Assembly (NCBI RefSeq): GCF_005405885.1
Contig: NZ_BJFL01000015.1
Span: 1 to 64,000 of the forward strand
Length of the DNA: 64,000 nt
Direction: 5' to 3'
Origin: Gandjariella thermophila
GTDB lineage: Bacteria; Actinomycetota; Actinomycetes; Mycobacteriales; Pseudonocardiaceae
Shown here: positions 51,518 to 59,909 of the stretch, in pieces
Layout: every line of letters starts with the position of its first letter
Numbering within the stretch: the stretch's first letter is position 1
The notes under the pieces: generated by a model
Seen by the model: the letters and a program-made list of their open reading frames with translations, nothing else
Databases searched by the model: none
Told to the model about the DNA's origin: nothing
Position numbers and translations under genes: made by a program

Positions 51518-51549
51518 CAGCTCTTCCGGAACCGGACGGACCTGCGATG
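51515..51549 (+). repeat. Stop-codon-linked repeat, copy B
   Basis: This 35-bp copy begins at the TGA of the molybdenum hydroxylase gene (TGACAGC), carries TCCGGAACCGGA (5-bp arms around AA) and ends GACCTGCGATG. It lacks one base of the 36-bp form near position 8. The terminal ATG opens an 18-codon ORF (51547-51603, product starting MTSPGTRRGE) ending just before the next ribosome site. Confidence 0.8.
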
Positions 51550-51611
51550 ACGAGCCCAGGAACGCGTCGGGGCGAAGCTCGCACGTTCAGGAACAAGCAC
51601 TAGGAGCCGTA

Positions 51612-52088
51612 GTGTCACAGCACACCTTCATCCTCAACGGCCAGCGGGTCACCGTGGAGGCTCCGGACGACCTGCGACTGCTGTGGGTGCTCCGCGACCT
51701 GCTCGGCGTCACCGGCCCCAAGTACGGCTGCGGCCTCGACGTCTGCAAGGCGTGCACCTGCCACATCAACGGCAAGGCGTTCAACCCGTGCTCGGTGCCC
51801 GTCTCGCAGATCAAGCCGACCGACGAGATCACCACCATCGAGGGACTCGCCGACCGCCAGACCGGCGCCCTGCACCCGATGCAGCAGGCGTGGCTGGACC
51901 ACGACGTGGCCCAGTGCGGCTACTGCCAGCCCGGGCAGATCATGGCGGCCATCGCCAAGGTCCGGCAGGCCAGGACCGAGGGGCGCGAGATCAGCGACGC
52001 CGACCTCGACGAGTTGCGCAACATCTGCCGGTGCGGCACCTACTTCCGCATCCGCGAGGCGGTCAGGAGCGCGGCCGCCAAGATGTGA
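51612..52088 (+). CDS. 2x[2Fe-2S] subunit of molybdenum hydroxylase (IorA/CoxS type)
   Basis: The 158-residue electron-transfer subunit has a plant-type cluster site (YGCGLDVCKACTCHINGKAF, then NPC) and the C-terminal helical cluster site QCGYCQPGQIM with NICRCGTYFRIREAV. It moves electrons from the molybdenum site to an acceptor such as a cytochrome. It has no signal peptide and would be co-exported with the Tat-tagged large subunit, as accepted for periplasmic relatives. The GTG at 51612 follows TAGGAG; the gap to the large subunit is 94 bp. Confidence 0.93.
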   Translation: MSQHTFILNGQRVTVEAPDDLRLLWVLRDLLGVTGPKYGCGLDVCKACTCHINGKAFNPCSVPVSQIKPTDEITTIEGLADRQTGALHPMQQAWLDHDVAQCGYCQPGQIMAAIAKVRQARTEGREISDADLDELRNICRCGTYFRIREAVRSAAAKM

Positions 52089-52381
52089 CACCGGCATCCG
52101 TTGCGGGAATTCGCCCGGATATGCCCGGACGATATGCCGGCAGGAGGTGGCCGGGCCGGTGGGCTCGGGCGCCGGGGGACCGGACGGGTACGGCCGATGG
52201 CCCGGCGAAAGCCGTACCCGGCCCGGCGCCCCGAGCCTGCAACGCGTGCGCAAGCGTGGCCGGCGGTTCCGCGCGCGTTCTCCGCTGCTTCTGCGCGGCC
52301 GCGTTACGTGGCCAAATGGGCAGGTGCGGCCCGTCGGTCGGTGGGGGCGGTATTGCCCGAGCGGCGAGATGCCGGGAATGG

Positions 52382-52768
52382 CTAGGCGGCGGGGTTCTTC
52401 TTCTTGCGGCCGTGCGCGCTCTCGAATGCCTCGATGATGTGTGACGGGATGCGGCCGCGCTCGGACACGTCGTGCCCGTTCTTCTTGGCCCACTCCCGGA
52501 TGGCCTGGTTCTGTTCGCGGGTGTAGCCGCCAGTGGAACTGGTCTTCGCCTTGGGCGCGCTGCCCGCGGTACCCCGCTTGGCCCGGCCGCCGACCCGGCG
52601 GGCGGCGGCGATGAAGTCCTCGAGGCCCTTGCGCAGCTTCGCCGCGTTCGCCTTGGTGAGGTCGATCTCGTAGGTCACGCCGTCGAGACCGAACTGCACG
52701 GTGGAGATGTCGTTGCTGGTGGTGCCGTCCAGATCGTCGACAAGCTGGACGAGAACCTTCTGTGCCAT
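52382..52768 (-). CDS. lsr2: Lsr2 nucleoid-associated xenogeneic silencer
   Basis: The 128-residue protein has an N-terminal dimerisation domain (MAQKVLVQLVDDLDGTTSND, VTYEIDLTKANAAKLRKGLE) and a C-terminal DNA-binding domain (IREWAKKNGHDVSERGRIPS, IIEAFESAHG) with the RGR AT-hook-like motif that binds the minor groove of AT-rich DNA. It is the actinobacterial H-NS equivalent, coating transferred and AT-rich DNA. GAGGA precedes the ATG at 52768. Some organisms have two copies; whether this is the main one is not decidable here. Confidence 0.95.
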   Translation of the reverse strand: MAQKVLVQLVDDLDGTTSNDISTVQFGLDGVTYEIDLTKANAAKLRKGLEDFIAAARRVGGRAKRGTAGSAPKAKTSSTGGYTREQNQAIREWAKKNGHDVSERGRIPSHIIEAFESAHGRKKKNPAA

Positions 52769-53027
52769 CGAGTGATCCTCGCTGTGCCAGGGAACGTGTT
52801 TGTGTTGTCGGTAAGCCTGATGTTCGGCATCCGGTTCGCGGGCGAAGGTGCGGCAAGCCCGGCACCGCGCCCTGAATGCGGAGCGTAGCACGGCGAAGAA
52901 GACTGATCGCCGACACACGCGGCGCGATGATCGAAGGAAGGATGCCGGATCGTCGGCGCGAACTCGAAAAACGTTTGGTGGTGGATCGGCGGGCGGGACG
53001 GGATGCGGTCCCGGAGGTGGGGAACTC

Positions 53028-53337
53028 ATGCCGGCACTGCCACCCGATCAGGTGAGAAAATTCGTCGAGGACGGCTTCGTCCATCTGCCCGGTGCGTTCT
53101 CCCGGTCACTGGCGGACGAGTGCCGGGCCATTCTCTGGGCGGACAGCGGAGCCGATCCGGACAACCCGACCACGTGGCGGCAACCGGTGATCCGCATCGT
53201 GGACGGCGCCGAGGAACCATTCCGGCTGGCCGCGAACACGCCCCGGCTGCACGCCGCCTTGGACAACTCGTCGGTCCGGGGCACTGGGTGCCCCGGGTCA
53301 GCCTCGGCGGCTTCCCCGTCCGGTTCCCGCACCTGGT
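53028..53337 (+). pseudogene. Phytanoyl-CoA dioxygenase-like gene, frameshifted and truncated
   Basis: The start is intact: GGAGG, ATG at 53028, then LPPDQVRKFVEDGFVHLPGA, FSRSLADECRAILWADSGAD. One base is missing near 53268; the next frame continues QLVGPGHWVPRVSLGGFPVR and FPH, then stops matching exactly where repeat copy C begins. Intact PhyH-family proteins are about 250-300 residues and have their iron ligands (HxD...H) after this point, so all catalytic residues are lost. The remnant converges on the conservon operon. Confidence 0.83.
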
Positions 53338-53373
53338 CATCGCAGGTCGGTCCGGTTCCGGAGCAGGCTGTCA
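53338..53373 (-). repeat. Stop-codon-linked repeat, copy C
   Basis: Read on the reverse strand it begins at the TGA of the DUF742 gene (TGACAGCCTG), includes TCCGGAACCGGA and ends GACCTGCGATG, 36 bp. It lies between the conservon and the broken dioxygenase gene, exactly where cvnD (GTPase) would start in a normal conservon. Confidence 0.8.
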
Positions 53374-53757
53374 GAGTGCCCGGATACCGTCGAGGACCGC
53401 CTGCAGCAGGTGCCGGTCCGGGGCGTGTGCCGGCTGGACGGGCGGCCGGACGGTGACGTCTCCGCGCTCGACCAGGTCCCCGACCAGCACCTTGGCCACA
53501 GCCAGCGGAACGTCCACGTAGACCGCCAACTCCGCGATCGACCAGGGCCGCTGGCACAGCTCCAGGATGCGCAGGTGCTCGGGCTGCAGCCCGGCCAGGT
53601 TGGTCCGCGCCCGGGTGGCCACCACCTGGGCGGCCAGATCCAGGCGCTCGCCCGCCGCGCCGGTCCGGCCACCGGTCAGGGCGTACGGGCGGACCACCGG
53701 GCCCGCCGCCTCGTCCACCCATTCCGCGCCCTCGTGCTCGCCGTCGTACCCGGTCAT
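53371..53757 (-). CDS. cvnC: Conservon protein C (DUF742)
   Basis: The 128-residue DUF742 protein has VVRPYALTGGRT, the domain opening, then a winged-helix-like body (LQPEHLRILELCQRPWSIAE, VDVPLAVAKVLVGDLVERGD) ending in LDGIRAL. It overlaps cvnB by 4 bp. In conservons the A-B-C-D proteins form a membrane-linked, G-protein-coupled-receptor-like complex. Here its stop codon is not followed by the GTPase gene cvnD. Confidence 0.9.
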   Translation of the reverse strand: MTGYDGEHEGAEWVDEAAGPVVRPYALTGGRTGAAGERLDLAAQVVATRARTNLAGLQPEHLRILELCQRPWSIAELAVYVDVPLAVAKVLVGDLVERGDVTVRPPVQPAHAPDRHLLQAVLDGIRAL

Positions 53758-54203
53758 GGCGACGTCCTCTGGTCGCCGCCCCGCAGCCGGCCGTCCGGGA
53801 CGAACTGGTGGCGACTGGCCGCGCTCAGGGCCGTGCCCACCTGCTTGACCAGCAGGTTCATCTCGTAGGCGACCATGCCGATGTCGGCGCGCTCCCCGGC
53901 GAGCACGGCCAGGCAGGCGCCCCGGCCGGCGGCCATGACGAACAGGTACGCGTGCTCCAGTTCGACGATCGTCTGCCGGACCCGCCCGGCGTCGAAGTGC
54001 CGGCCGGCCCCCTTGGCCAGGCTCTGGAAACCCGAGGCCATCGCGGCCAGGTGGTCGGCGTCGTCCCGGGCCAGCCCGCGCGATCGGCCCACGAGTAACC
54101 CGTCGGCGGAAAGCACGACCGCGTGGCGCACCTCGGCCACCCGTTCCACCAGGTTGTCCAGCAGCCAGTTCAGATCGGCTGCCGCGTTCGGCTTCTCGCT
54201 CAT
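53754..54203 (-). CDS. cvnB: Conservon protein B (roadblock/LC7 domain)
   Basis: The 149-residue roadblock/LC7 protein has LNWLLDNLVERVAEVRHAVV, LSADGLLVGRSRGLARDDAD, LAAMASGFQSLAKGAGRHF and the dimerising C-terminal strand-helix. Roadblock proteins in bacteria act as GTPase-activating partners of MglA/CvnD-type small GTPases. The start at 54203 (MSEKPNA) was chosen by family N-terminus; an in-frame ATG at 54242 (MVTNVRN) adds 13 residues. Neither has a strong ribosome site. Overlaps cvnC. Confidence 0.9.
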   Translation of the reverse strand: MSEKPNAAADLNWLLDNLVERVAEVRHAVVLSADGLLVGRSRGLARDDADHLAAMASGFQSLAKGAGRHFDAGRVRQTIVELEHAYLFVMAAGRGACLAVLAGERADIGMVAYEMNLLVKQVGTALSAASRHQFVPDGRLRGGDQRTSP

Positions 54204-54339
54204 GGGCTGACCCGACTTCCCGTTCCGCACGTTCGTGACCATGTCGACCCGCCGCCGCCGCGGTTGCCGGCCCGTTCCGGGACGGAGCCGGCTCGGCCGG
54301 GGAGACCGCCGGCTCCGCGGGAAGGCGCGCACCGGCGGG

Positions 54340-56790
54340 TCATTCCTCCGCGTCCTCGCCGGCTCGGCGGGCCTCGCGGGAGCCCCGCTGGAACGCGGAG
54401 AGCATGTCGCGCATCCGCTCCGGGGACCGCTCGCCACCCCCGGCGGCACCGCCGTCGCCGCCGTTCTCGCCGCCAGCGCCGGCAAGAGCTGTGGCCCGCA
54501 ACTGCGGGGCCAGGTTCTGCCGTGGCCGGCGCCGGGGCAGCGGCGGCGGGTCCGTCGCCTCGCTCGGCGCCTGCTCCGGCACCTCGACCGCGGGCGGCTC
54601 GTCCGCCCGGACCGCCGCGGCGCCGGTGCCGCTGATCCGCGCGCCGTTCCGGCCCGGCTCGGGGCCACCCGTGCCGGGGAAGCCGCCGGCGCCCGCCCCG
54701 CGGTCCGAACCGGCCCGCCGCACCCGGCGGGGGACCGGCGAGTCGCCGGCGGATTCCTCCGGATGCGTGTCGGTGGCCACCAGATGCGCGGGGACCCGCA
54801 CGATCGCGCGGGTCCCGCCGTACGGCGACGCGCGGAACTCCACCCCGATGTCCAGCCGCGCCGCCAACCGGGCGATGACGAACAACCCCAGCCGCGCATC
54901 GCCGCGCAGCGCCATCGCATCGAAGTCGGGCGGATCGGCCATCATCGCGTTGGCCCGGGCGAGGTCCTCCTCGCTCATGCCCAGCCCGCGGTCCTCGATC
55001 TCGATGACCACCCCCCGCCTCACCGGCGCGCCGCTCACCTGCACCTCGGACCGCGGCGGGGAGAACGCGGTGGCGTTGTCCACCAGTTCGGCGACCAGGT
55101 GGACGGCGTCGGCGACGGCGGAGCCGACCAGCGACACGTCCGGCACGCGATCCACCCGGACCCGGGTGTACTGCTCGGTCTCGGCGACCGCCGCGCGCAC
55201 CACGTCGATCAGCGGGATCGGCCGGCGCCACCGGCGGCCCGGCTTCCGGCCGCCCAGGATGACGAGGTTCTCCGCGTTCCGCCTGGCCCTGGTGGCCAGG
55301 TGGTCCAACCGGAACAGCCGTTCCAGCAGCGCCGGGTTCTCCTCCTCCCGCTCCATCTCATCCAGCAGTTCGAGTTGCCGGTGCACCAGCGCCTGGTTGC
55401 GGCGCGCGATACCGAGGAAGACGTTGTGCACGCCGTCCCGGGCCTGCGCCTGCCGCACCGTCGCGGACACGGCCGCCGCCTGCGCCGCGTTGAACGCCTG
55501 GGCGAGCTTGCCCACCTCGTCCTCGCCGTAGTCCAGTGCGGCCAGTTCGCCGGCCACGTCAACCGGTTCTCCCGCCCGCAGCCGGCGGACGATGTTCGGC
55601 AACCGCTCGTGGGCCAGGGCGAGCGCGTCGTTCGTCAGCCCGACCAGGCGGGCCACCAGCGCGCGGTCCACCACCGTCCGGGACACCCGCGTCGCGGTGA
55701 CGACCACGGTGAGTGCCGCGAGCAGCGCGACCACGCTGCCGGCCAGGGTGGTCACCAGCCTGCGGGTGCCGTTGGCCAGCGCCTGCGCCGACGACTCGTC
55801 CGCCTGCGCGACGGTCAGGTCGGTCAACGTGGCGGAGACCTGGTTGGTCAGGCCCTGCCAGTCGACCTGGCTGACCGGAATGGTCGGCTGGCCGGGACCG
55901 GACCACGGCCCGTGACTGATGACGGCGTTCTCCGCCTCGGCCAGCCGCCGCCCGGTGTCGCCGGCCAGCAACTGCCGGTACCGGTCGCGGATGTCCGGCT
56001 CCAGATGCGGCGCGGTCTGGTCCAGTGCGCTGCGGTACCCGCCGACCAGGGTGGCGAACCCGAGGTGGTCCTGCGGGGTGAGCGTGCCGGCGGCGAACGC
56101 CGCCGAGGCCAGCGACGTCGCCCGGGACATCTGATCGGTGGCGCGGAACAGGGCGGTGACGTCCAGCCCGCCGCGGGTGGCGAACCCGCTGGGAAGCATG
56201 CGGGCCTGGGTGTCGAAGAGATCGGCGGCGATGTCGAACACGCCGTTGTAGAAGCTGAACACCTCGGCCCGGTCGACCGCGCCCACCCCGATCTGGGCGC
56301 GCTCCCAGGGAAGCTGGTCCAGCGCGTCGTCGAGGCGCCGTACCCGCTGCGCCACACCGCTCGGGACGTCGCCGAGCGCCGCGGTCACCGCGCCGCGCAT
56401 CTGGGCCAGGGCCTGGTCGGTCTGCTGCTGCTGCGCGCGCAGGTCGCGCATGCCACTCGCCGGCCGGCCCAGGTACGTCATGCTGAGTTCGCGTTCCCGT
56501 TGCACCGCGGCCAGCGCCCGAACCGCGGGAACCGACACCTCGCGGACGCTCACCGCCACCTGCCGGTCGCGGTATCCGCCCAGCAGCAGGTACGCCGACG
56601 TCAGCGCCCACATCACCACGAGGGTGACGCCGGGGATGAGCACCGCGGCGGTCAGGCGTTTCCCGATCGGCCGGTGGCGGGGGCGGGAGTCACTCTTTTT
56701 CTTCACGACGCTCCACCAACTCGAGAAACCGTCCTGAGGATTGTGCGGTTCGGTGGTCCTCGGCCATTCCCGGTCGTCATGGGAACTCAT
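54340..56790 (-). CDS. cvnA: Conservon protein A: NIT-domain sensor histidine kinase-like ATPase
   Basis: The 816-residue membrane protein has TM1 (about 46-71), a large extracellular NIT domain (nitrate/nitrite-sensing type, about 80-335), TM2 (about 345-368), a HAMP-like helix, a histidine-kinase ATPase domain (VAELVDNATAFSPPRSEV, IEDRGLGMSEEDLARANAMM, GLFVIARLAARLDIGVEF) and a long Pro/Gly-rich tail. The usual HisKA phosphoacceptor helix is replaced by NVFLGIARRNQALVHRQL, as in CvnA proteins. It starts the three-gene conservon. The C-terminal tail is typical for the class and probably disordered. Confidence 0.92.
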   Translation of the reverse strand: MSSHDDREWPRTTEPHNPQDGFSSWWSVVKKKSDSRPRHRPIGKRLTAAVLIPGVTLVVMWALTSAYLLLGGYRDRQVAVSVREVSVPAVRALAAVQRERELSMTYLGRPASGMRDLRAQQQQTDQALAQMRGAVTAALGDVPSGVAQRVRRLDDALDQLPWERAQIGVGAVDRAEVFSFYNGVFDIAADLFDTQARMLPSGFATRGGLDVTALFRATDQMSRATSLASAAFAAGTLTPQDHLGFATLVGGYRSALDQTAPHLEPDIRDRYRQLLAGDTGRRLAEAENAVISHGPWSGPGQPTIPVSQVDWQGLTNQVSATLTDLTVAQADESSAQALANGTRRLVTTLAGSVVALLAALTVVVTATRVSRTVVDRALVARLVGLTNDALALAHERLPNIVRRLRAGEPVDVAGELAALDYGEDEVGKLAQAFNAAQAAAVSATVRQAQARDGVHNVFLGIARRNQALVHRQLELLDEMEREEENPALLERLFRLDHLATRARRNAENLVILGGRKPGRRWRRPIPLIDVVRAAVAETEQYTRVRVDRVPDVSLVGSAVADAVHLVAELVDNATAFSPPRSEVQVSGAPVRRGVVIEIEDRGLGMSEEDLARANAMMADPPDFDAMALRGDARLGLFVIARLAARLDIGVEFRASPYGGTRAIVRVPAHLVATDTHPEESAGDSPVPRRVRRAGSDRGAGAGGFPGTGGPEPGRNGARISGTGAAAVRADEPPAVEVPEQAPSEATDPPPLPRRRPRQNLAPQLRATALAGAGGENGGDGGAAGGGERSPERMRDMLSAFQRGSREARRAGEDAEE

Positions 56791-56972
56791 CGGTCGACGA
56801 AAGACCGCCGGTACCGCATGGCTTTTCGCGTGCCGCTCCCGCGGCGACGCGGCTCGTCACCCACTCCCTTGCGGTCTGCCTGTTTCGTCCGGACCTCGCG
56901 GGACACCGGCGGTGCCCGGCGACATCCCATCACCAAAACTTCGGCGGAGCAACATAACGCCATACTGACGAT

Positions 56973-57182
56973 GTGGGTGCCCCTCTTTTCAGGTCGCCTG
57001 CCATTTTCCGGGTGGCGTTGCTCGGGCTGGCCGCGCTGCTGCTGCTCGGCACCTGGTGGACCGTGGTGTGGTGGCGGCGGACCCGCGCGGAGGTGTTCGC
57101 CGCCGAGGCGCGCGGTGAGGAGGTTCCGGTGCGGCTGTGCCAGCGGCGCTGGGACATCGCCCCGGAACTCCAGCCGGCCTGA
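56973..57182 (+). CDS. Small single-pass membrane protein
   Basis: This 69-codon frame starts GTG at 56973 and encodes one hydrophobic helix (FRVALLGLAALLLLGTWWTV), then a basic-acidic cytoplasmic tail with VRLCQRRWDIAPELQPA. The coding third-position GC is consistent with a gene. It lies divergent from cvnA (182-bp gap). The ribosome site is weak and no homology is recognised, so it is a candidate only. Confidence 0.5.
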   Translation: MGAPLFRSPAIFRVALLGLAALLLLGTWWTVVWWRRTRAEVFAAEARGEEVPVRLCQRRWDIAPELQPA

Positions 57183-57320
57183 GCCTCCGCCCGCGGGAAA
57201 CGCCAGCCCCGGGGGCGCTCGACCGGTCCCGGACGGCGCCGAAACTCGTCATTTCGTTGACGACCGTTAAGCGTGATGCATAGCATCGGCGCCGCGACGC
57301 GACGACGAAGGGGCGGCGCC

Positions 57321-58220
57321 ATGGACTCCTCGGGCGGGCCGGACATCGACCTCGCGGGCCTGGTCGCCATCGACGTGCACACCCACGCCGAGGTCTCCGC
57401 CACCGGGCACACCTCGCTGTCGCAGGAGTTGCTGGACGCGTCGGCGACGTACTTCGGCGCCCACGGGCACCGGCAGCCGACCATTGACGAGTTGGCCGGG
57501 TACTACCGCGAGCGGAAGCTGGCCGCGGTGGTGTTCACCGTGGACGCCGAGCACGCCACCGGTCACCCGCCGATCGCCAACGAAGAGGTCGCCGAGTCCT
57601 GCGCGCGGCACGCGGACACGCTGATCCCGTTCGCCAGCGTCGATCCGTGGCGCGGCCGTGCGGCGGCGCGGACGGCCCGCCGGCTGGTGGCGGAGCACGG
57701 GGTGCGCGGCTTCAAGTTCCACCCCAGCCTGCAGGGCTTCCAGCCGAACGACCGGATGGCCTACCCGCTGTACGAGGTGATCGAGGAACTTGGCGTGCCG
57801 GCGCTGTTCCACACCGGGCAGACCGGGATCGGCGCGGGCGTGCCCGGCGGCGGGGGCATCCGGCTGGGGTACTCCAACCCGATGTTCGTCGACGACGTGG
57901 CGGTCGACTTCCCGTACCTGAAGATCATTCTGGCGCACCCGTCCTTTCCCTGGCAGGACGAGGCGCTGGCGGTGGCCACGCACAAGCCGTTCGTCTACAT
58001 CGACCTGTCCGGGTGGTCGCCGAAGTACTTCCCGCCGCGGCTGGTCCGCTACGCGAACTCGCTGCTGAGGGAGAAGGTGCTGTTCGGGTCGGACTACCCG
58101 GTGATCACCCCGGACCGGTGGCTGGCCGACTTCGCGAAGCTGGACATCAAACCCGAGGTGCGGCCGCTGATCCTCAAGGAGAACGCCGCGCGGTTGCTCG
58201 GCCTGGCCAGGGAGGGATAG
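57321..58220 (+). CDS. Amidohydrolase_2-family metal-dependent hydrolase/decarboxylase
   Basis: The 299-residue TIM-barrel protein shows the family metal-binding pattern: AIDVHTHAE (HxH), RGFKFHPSLQGFQPND, LFHTGQTGIGAG, KIILAHPSFPWQDEA and LFGSDYPVITPDRW (Asp). Relatives include ACMSD and gamma-resorcylate decarboxylases as well as plain hydrolases, so the reaction is not fixed. The ATG at 57321 was chosen over one 16 codons upstream on family length. It is followed 2 bp later by a CoA-ligase gene, suggesting a two-step route from an aromatic or cyclic acid to an acyl-CoA. Confidence 0.85.
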   Translation: MDSSGGPDIDLAGLVAIDVHTHAEVSATGHTSLSQELLDASATYFGAHGHRQPTIDELAGYYRERKLAAVVFTVDAEHATGHPPIANEEVAESCARHADTLIPFASVDPWRGRAAARTARRLVAEHGVRGFKFHPSLQGFQPNDRMAYPLYEVIEELGVPALFHTGQTGIGAGVPGGGGIRLGYSNPMFVDDVAVDFPYLKIILAHPSFPWQDEALAVATHKPFVYIDLSGWSPKYFPPRLVRYANSLLREKVLFGSDYPVITPDRWLADFAKLDIKPEVRPLILKENAARLLGLAREG

Positions 58221-58222
58221 CG

Positions 58223-59746
58223 GTGCGCAACGAGGGCATCGGGTCGTGGCCGGCCCGCCGCGCGCGCAAGACGCCGGGCAGGACCGCCGTGATGTACGGC
58301 GAGGACCGGCACACCTACGCCGACCTCGACCTGCGGGTGCGCCGGCTCGCGCACGCGCTGCGCGGCCTCGGCGTGCGGCGTGGGGACCGGGTGGCCTACC
58401 TGGGCGCGAACCACCCGGCGTTCCTGGAGACGCTGTTCGCCGCCGGCACGCTCGGCGCGGTGTTCGTCCCGCTGAACATCCGCCTCGCCGGTCCGGAGCT
58501 GGCGCACTGCCTGGCGGACTCCGGCGCCGAGGTGCTGGTGCATGCCCCGGACCAGGCCGAAGCGGCGGCGGTTTCGCCCGGAACGATGCGGCACCGGATC
58601 CCGCTGGCGGGATCGGGCGGGTACGAGGAACTGATCGCCGCGGCGCCGGCCGGGCCGATCGACGAGCCGGTCGGCCTCGACGACCCGTGCATGATCATGT
58701 ACACGTCGGGTACCACCGGCCGGCCCAAGGGCGCCGTGCTCAGCCACGGCAACATCATCTGGAACAGCATCAACGTGCTGGTCGACATCGACCTCGCCGC
58801 GGACGAGGTGACCCTGGTGGTGGCCCCGCTGTTCCACACCGCCGGGCTCAACATGACCTGCCTGCCCACCCTGCTCAAGGGCGGGACGGTGGTGCTGGTC
58901 CCGGCGTTCGACCCGGTACGTGTGCTCGACCTGATCGAGCGGCACCGGGTCACCTACATGTTCGGCGTGCCCACCATGTACGACGCGATGGCCGCCTGCC
59001 CGCGCTGGGCCGCCGCCGACCTGTCCAGCCTGCGGCAGGTCAACTGCGGCGGCTCACCGGTCCCGCCCACGACCATTCGCACCTATCTGGACCGCGGGCT
59101 GGCGTTCAGCCAGGGCTACGGCATGACCGAGGCCTCGCCCGGCGTGCTCTACCTGGCCCGCGAGAACAGCGCCACCAAGGCCGGCACTGCCGGGGTGCCG
59201 CACTTCTTCACCGACGTCCGGGTGGTCGACGCCGCGATGCGGGACGTCGCGCCGGGCGAGAAGGGCGAGGTGCTGGTGTCCGGCCCGAACGTGATGCGCG
59301 GCTACTGGAACCGACCCGACGACACCGCCAGGGCCCTGGACGGCGGCTGGTTCCGCAGCGGCGACGTGGCCACCGTCGACGAGGACGGTTTCGTGTCCAT
59401 TGTGGACAGGATGAAGGATATGATCATCTCCGGCGGGGAGAACGTCTACCCCGCCGAGGTGGAGGCGGTCATCCACGAGCATCCCGACGTGGCCGAGTGT
59501 GCGGTGATCGGCGTGCCGGACGAGCGGTGGGGAGAGGTCGGCCGGGCCGTTGTGGTCGCCATGCCCGGCACCGCACCGTCCGAAGCGGACATCCTGTCCT
59601 TCCTCGCCGGCCGGCTGGCCCGCTACAAGGTGCCGAAGTCGGTGGTGTTCGCGACCGAGCTGCCACGCAACCCGAGCGGAAAGCTCCTGAAGAAGAGCCT
59701 GCGCGAGCGCTACGGCCTGGCCGGCAGCCCGGAGGCACAGGTCTGA
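58223..59746 (+). CDS. Acyl-CoA synthetase (AMP-forming), coupled to amidohydrolase
   Basis: The 507-residue ANL enzyme has the P-loop IMYTSGTTGRPKGAVLSHGN, A5 QGYGMTEASPG, A7 GGWFRSGDVATVDEDGF, A8 RMKDMIISGGENVYPAE and catalytic Lys in NPSGKLLKKSLRERY. It is about 40 residues shorter than the ligase at 24745-26385 and of the class annotated as fatty-acyl-CoA synthase or 4-coumarate/benzoate-like ligase. GTG 58223 follows GGGAGGG and lies 2 bp after the amidohydrolase stop, so the two form an operon. Substrate unknown. Confidence 0.9.
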   Translation: MRNEGIGSWPARRARKTPGRTAVMYGEDRHTYADLDLRVRRLAHALRGLGVRRGDRVAYLGANHPAFLETLFAAGTLGAVFVPLNIRLAGPELAHCLADSGAEVLVHAPDQAEAAAVSPGTMRHRIPLAGSGGYEELIAAAPAGPIDEPVGLDDPCMIMYTSGTTGRPKGAVLSHGNIIWNSINVLVDIDLAADEVTLVVAPLFHTAGLNMTCLPTLLKGGTVVLVPAFDPVRVLDLIERHRVTYMFGVPTMYDAMAACPRWAAADLSSLRQVNCGGSPVPPTTIRTYLDRGLAFSQGYGMTEASPGVLYLARENSATKAGTAGVPHFFTDVRVVDAAMRDVAPGEKGEVLVSGPNVMRGYWNRPDDTARALDGGWFRSGDVATVDEDGFVSIVDRMKDMIISGGENVYPAEVEAVIHEHPDVAECAVIGVPDERWGEVGRAVVVAMPGTAPSEADILSFLAGRLARYKVPKSVVFATELPRNPSGKLLKKSLRERYGLAGSPEAQV

Positions 59747-59779
59747 GCGACTGGCAGCCGCACAGGTCTGCCTGACGCC

Positions 59780-59793
59780 GGCCGGCGCCGGCC
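59780..59793. terminator. 14-bp perfect palindrome in convergent gap
   Basis: GGCCGGCGCCGGCC is a perfect palindrome 34 bp after the CoA-ligase stop, in the 163-bp gap before the converging DivIVA-like gene. It could form an intermolecular or cruciform structure or a short hairpin; there is no U-tract. A terminator role is a guess from position. Confidence 0.3.
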
Positions 59794-59909
59794 ACCATGA
59801 CAACCGCGCCGGTGCCACGGCCGCTTCCCGCCGCACGTGCGGGGCCGACGGTGACCGGTCCACGCTGACCAGTGCGCTGTACCCGCTCGCGCCGTAACGG
59901 CCCGCCGGG

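Noticed and set aside
53026-53340. Reverse-strand ORF starting at the ATG of repeat copy C
   Set aside because: It is antisense to the PhyH remnant, has Arg/Pro-rich composition and no recognisable domain.
59735-59770. Direct repeat of GCACAGGTCTG at 59735-59745 and 59760-59770
   Set aside because: The pair is short, local and spans the end of the ligase gene; probably a small slippage duplication.
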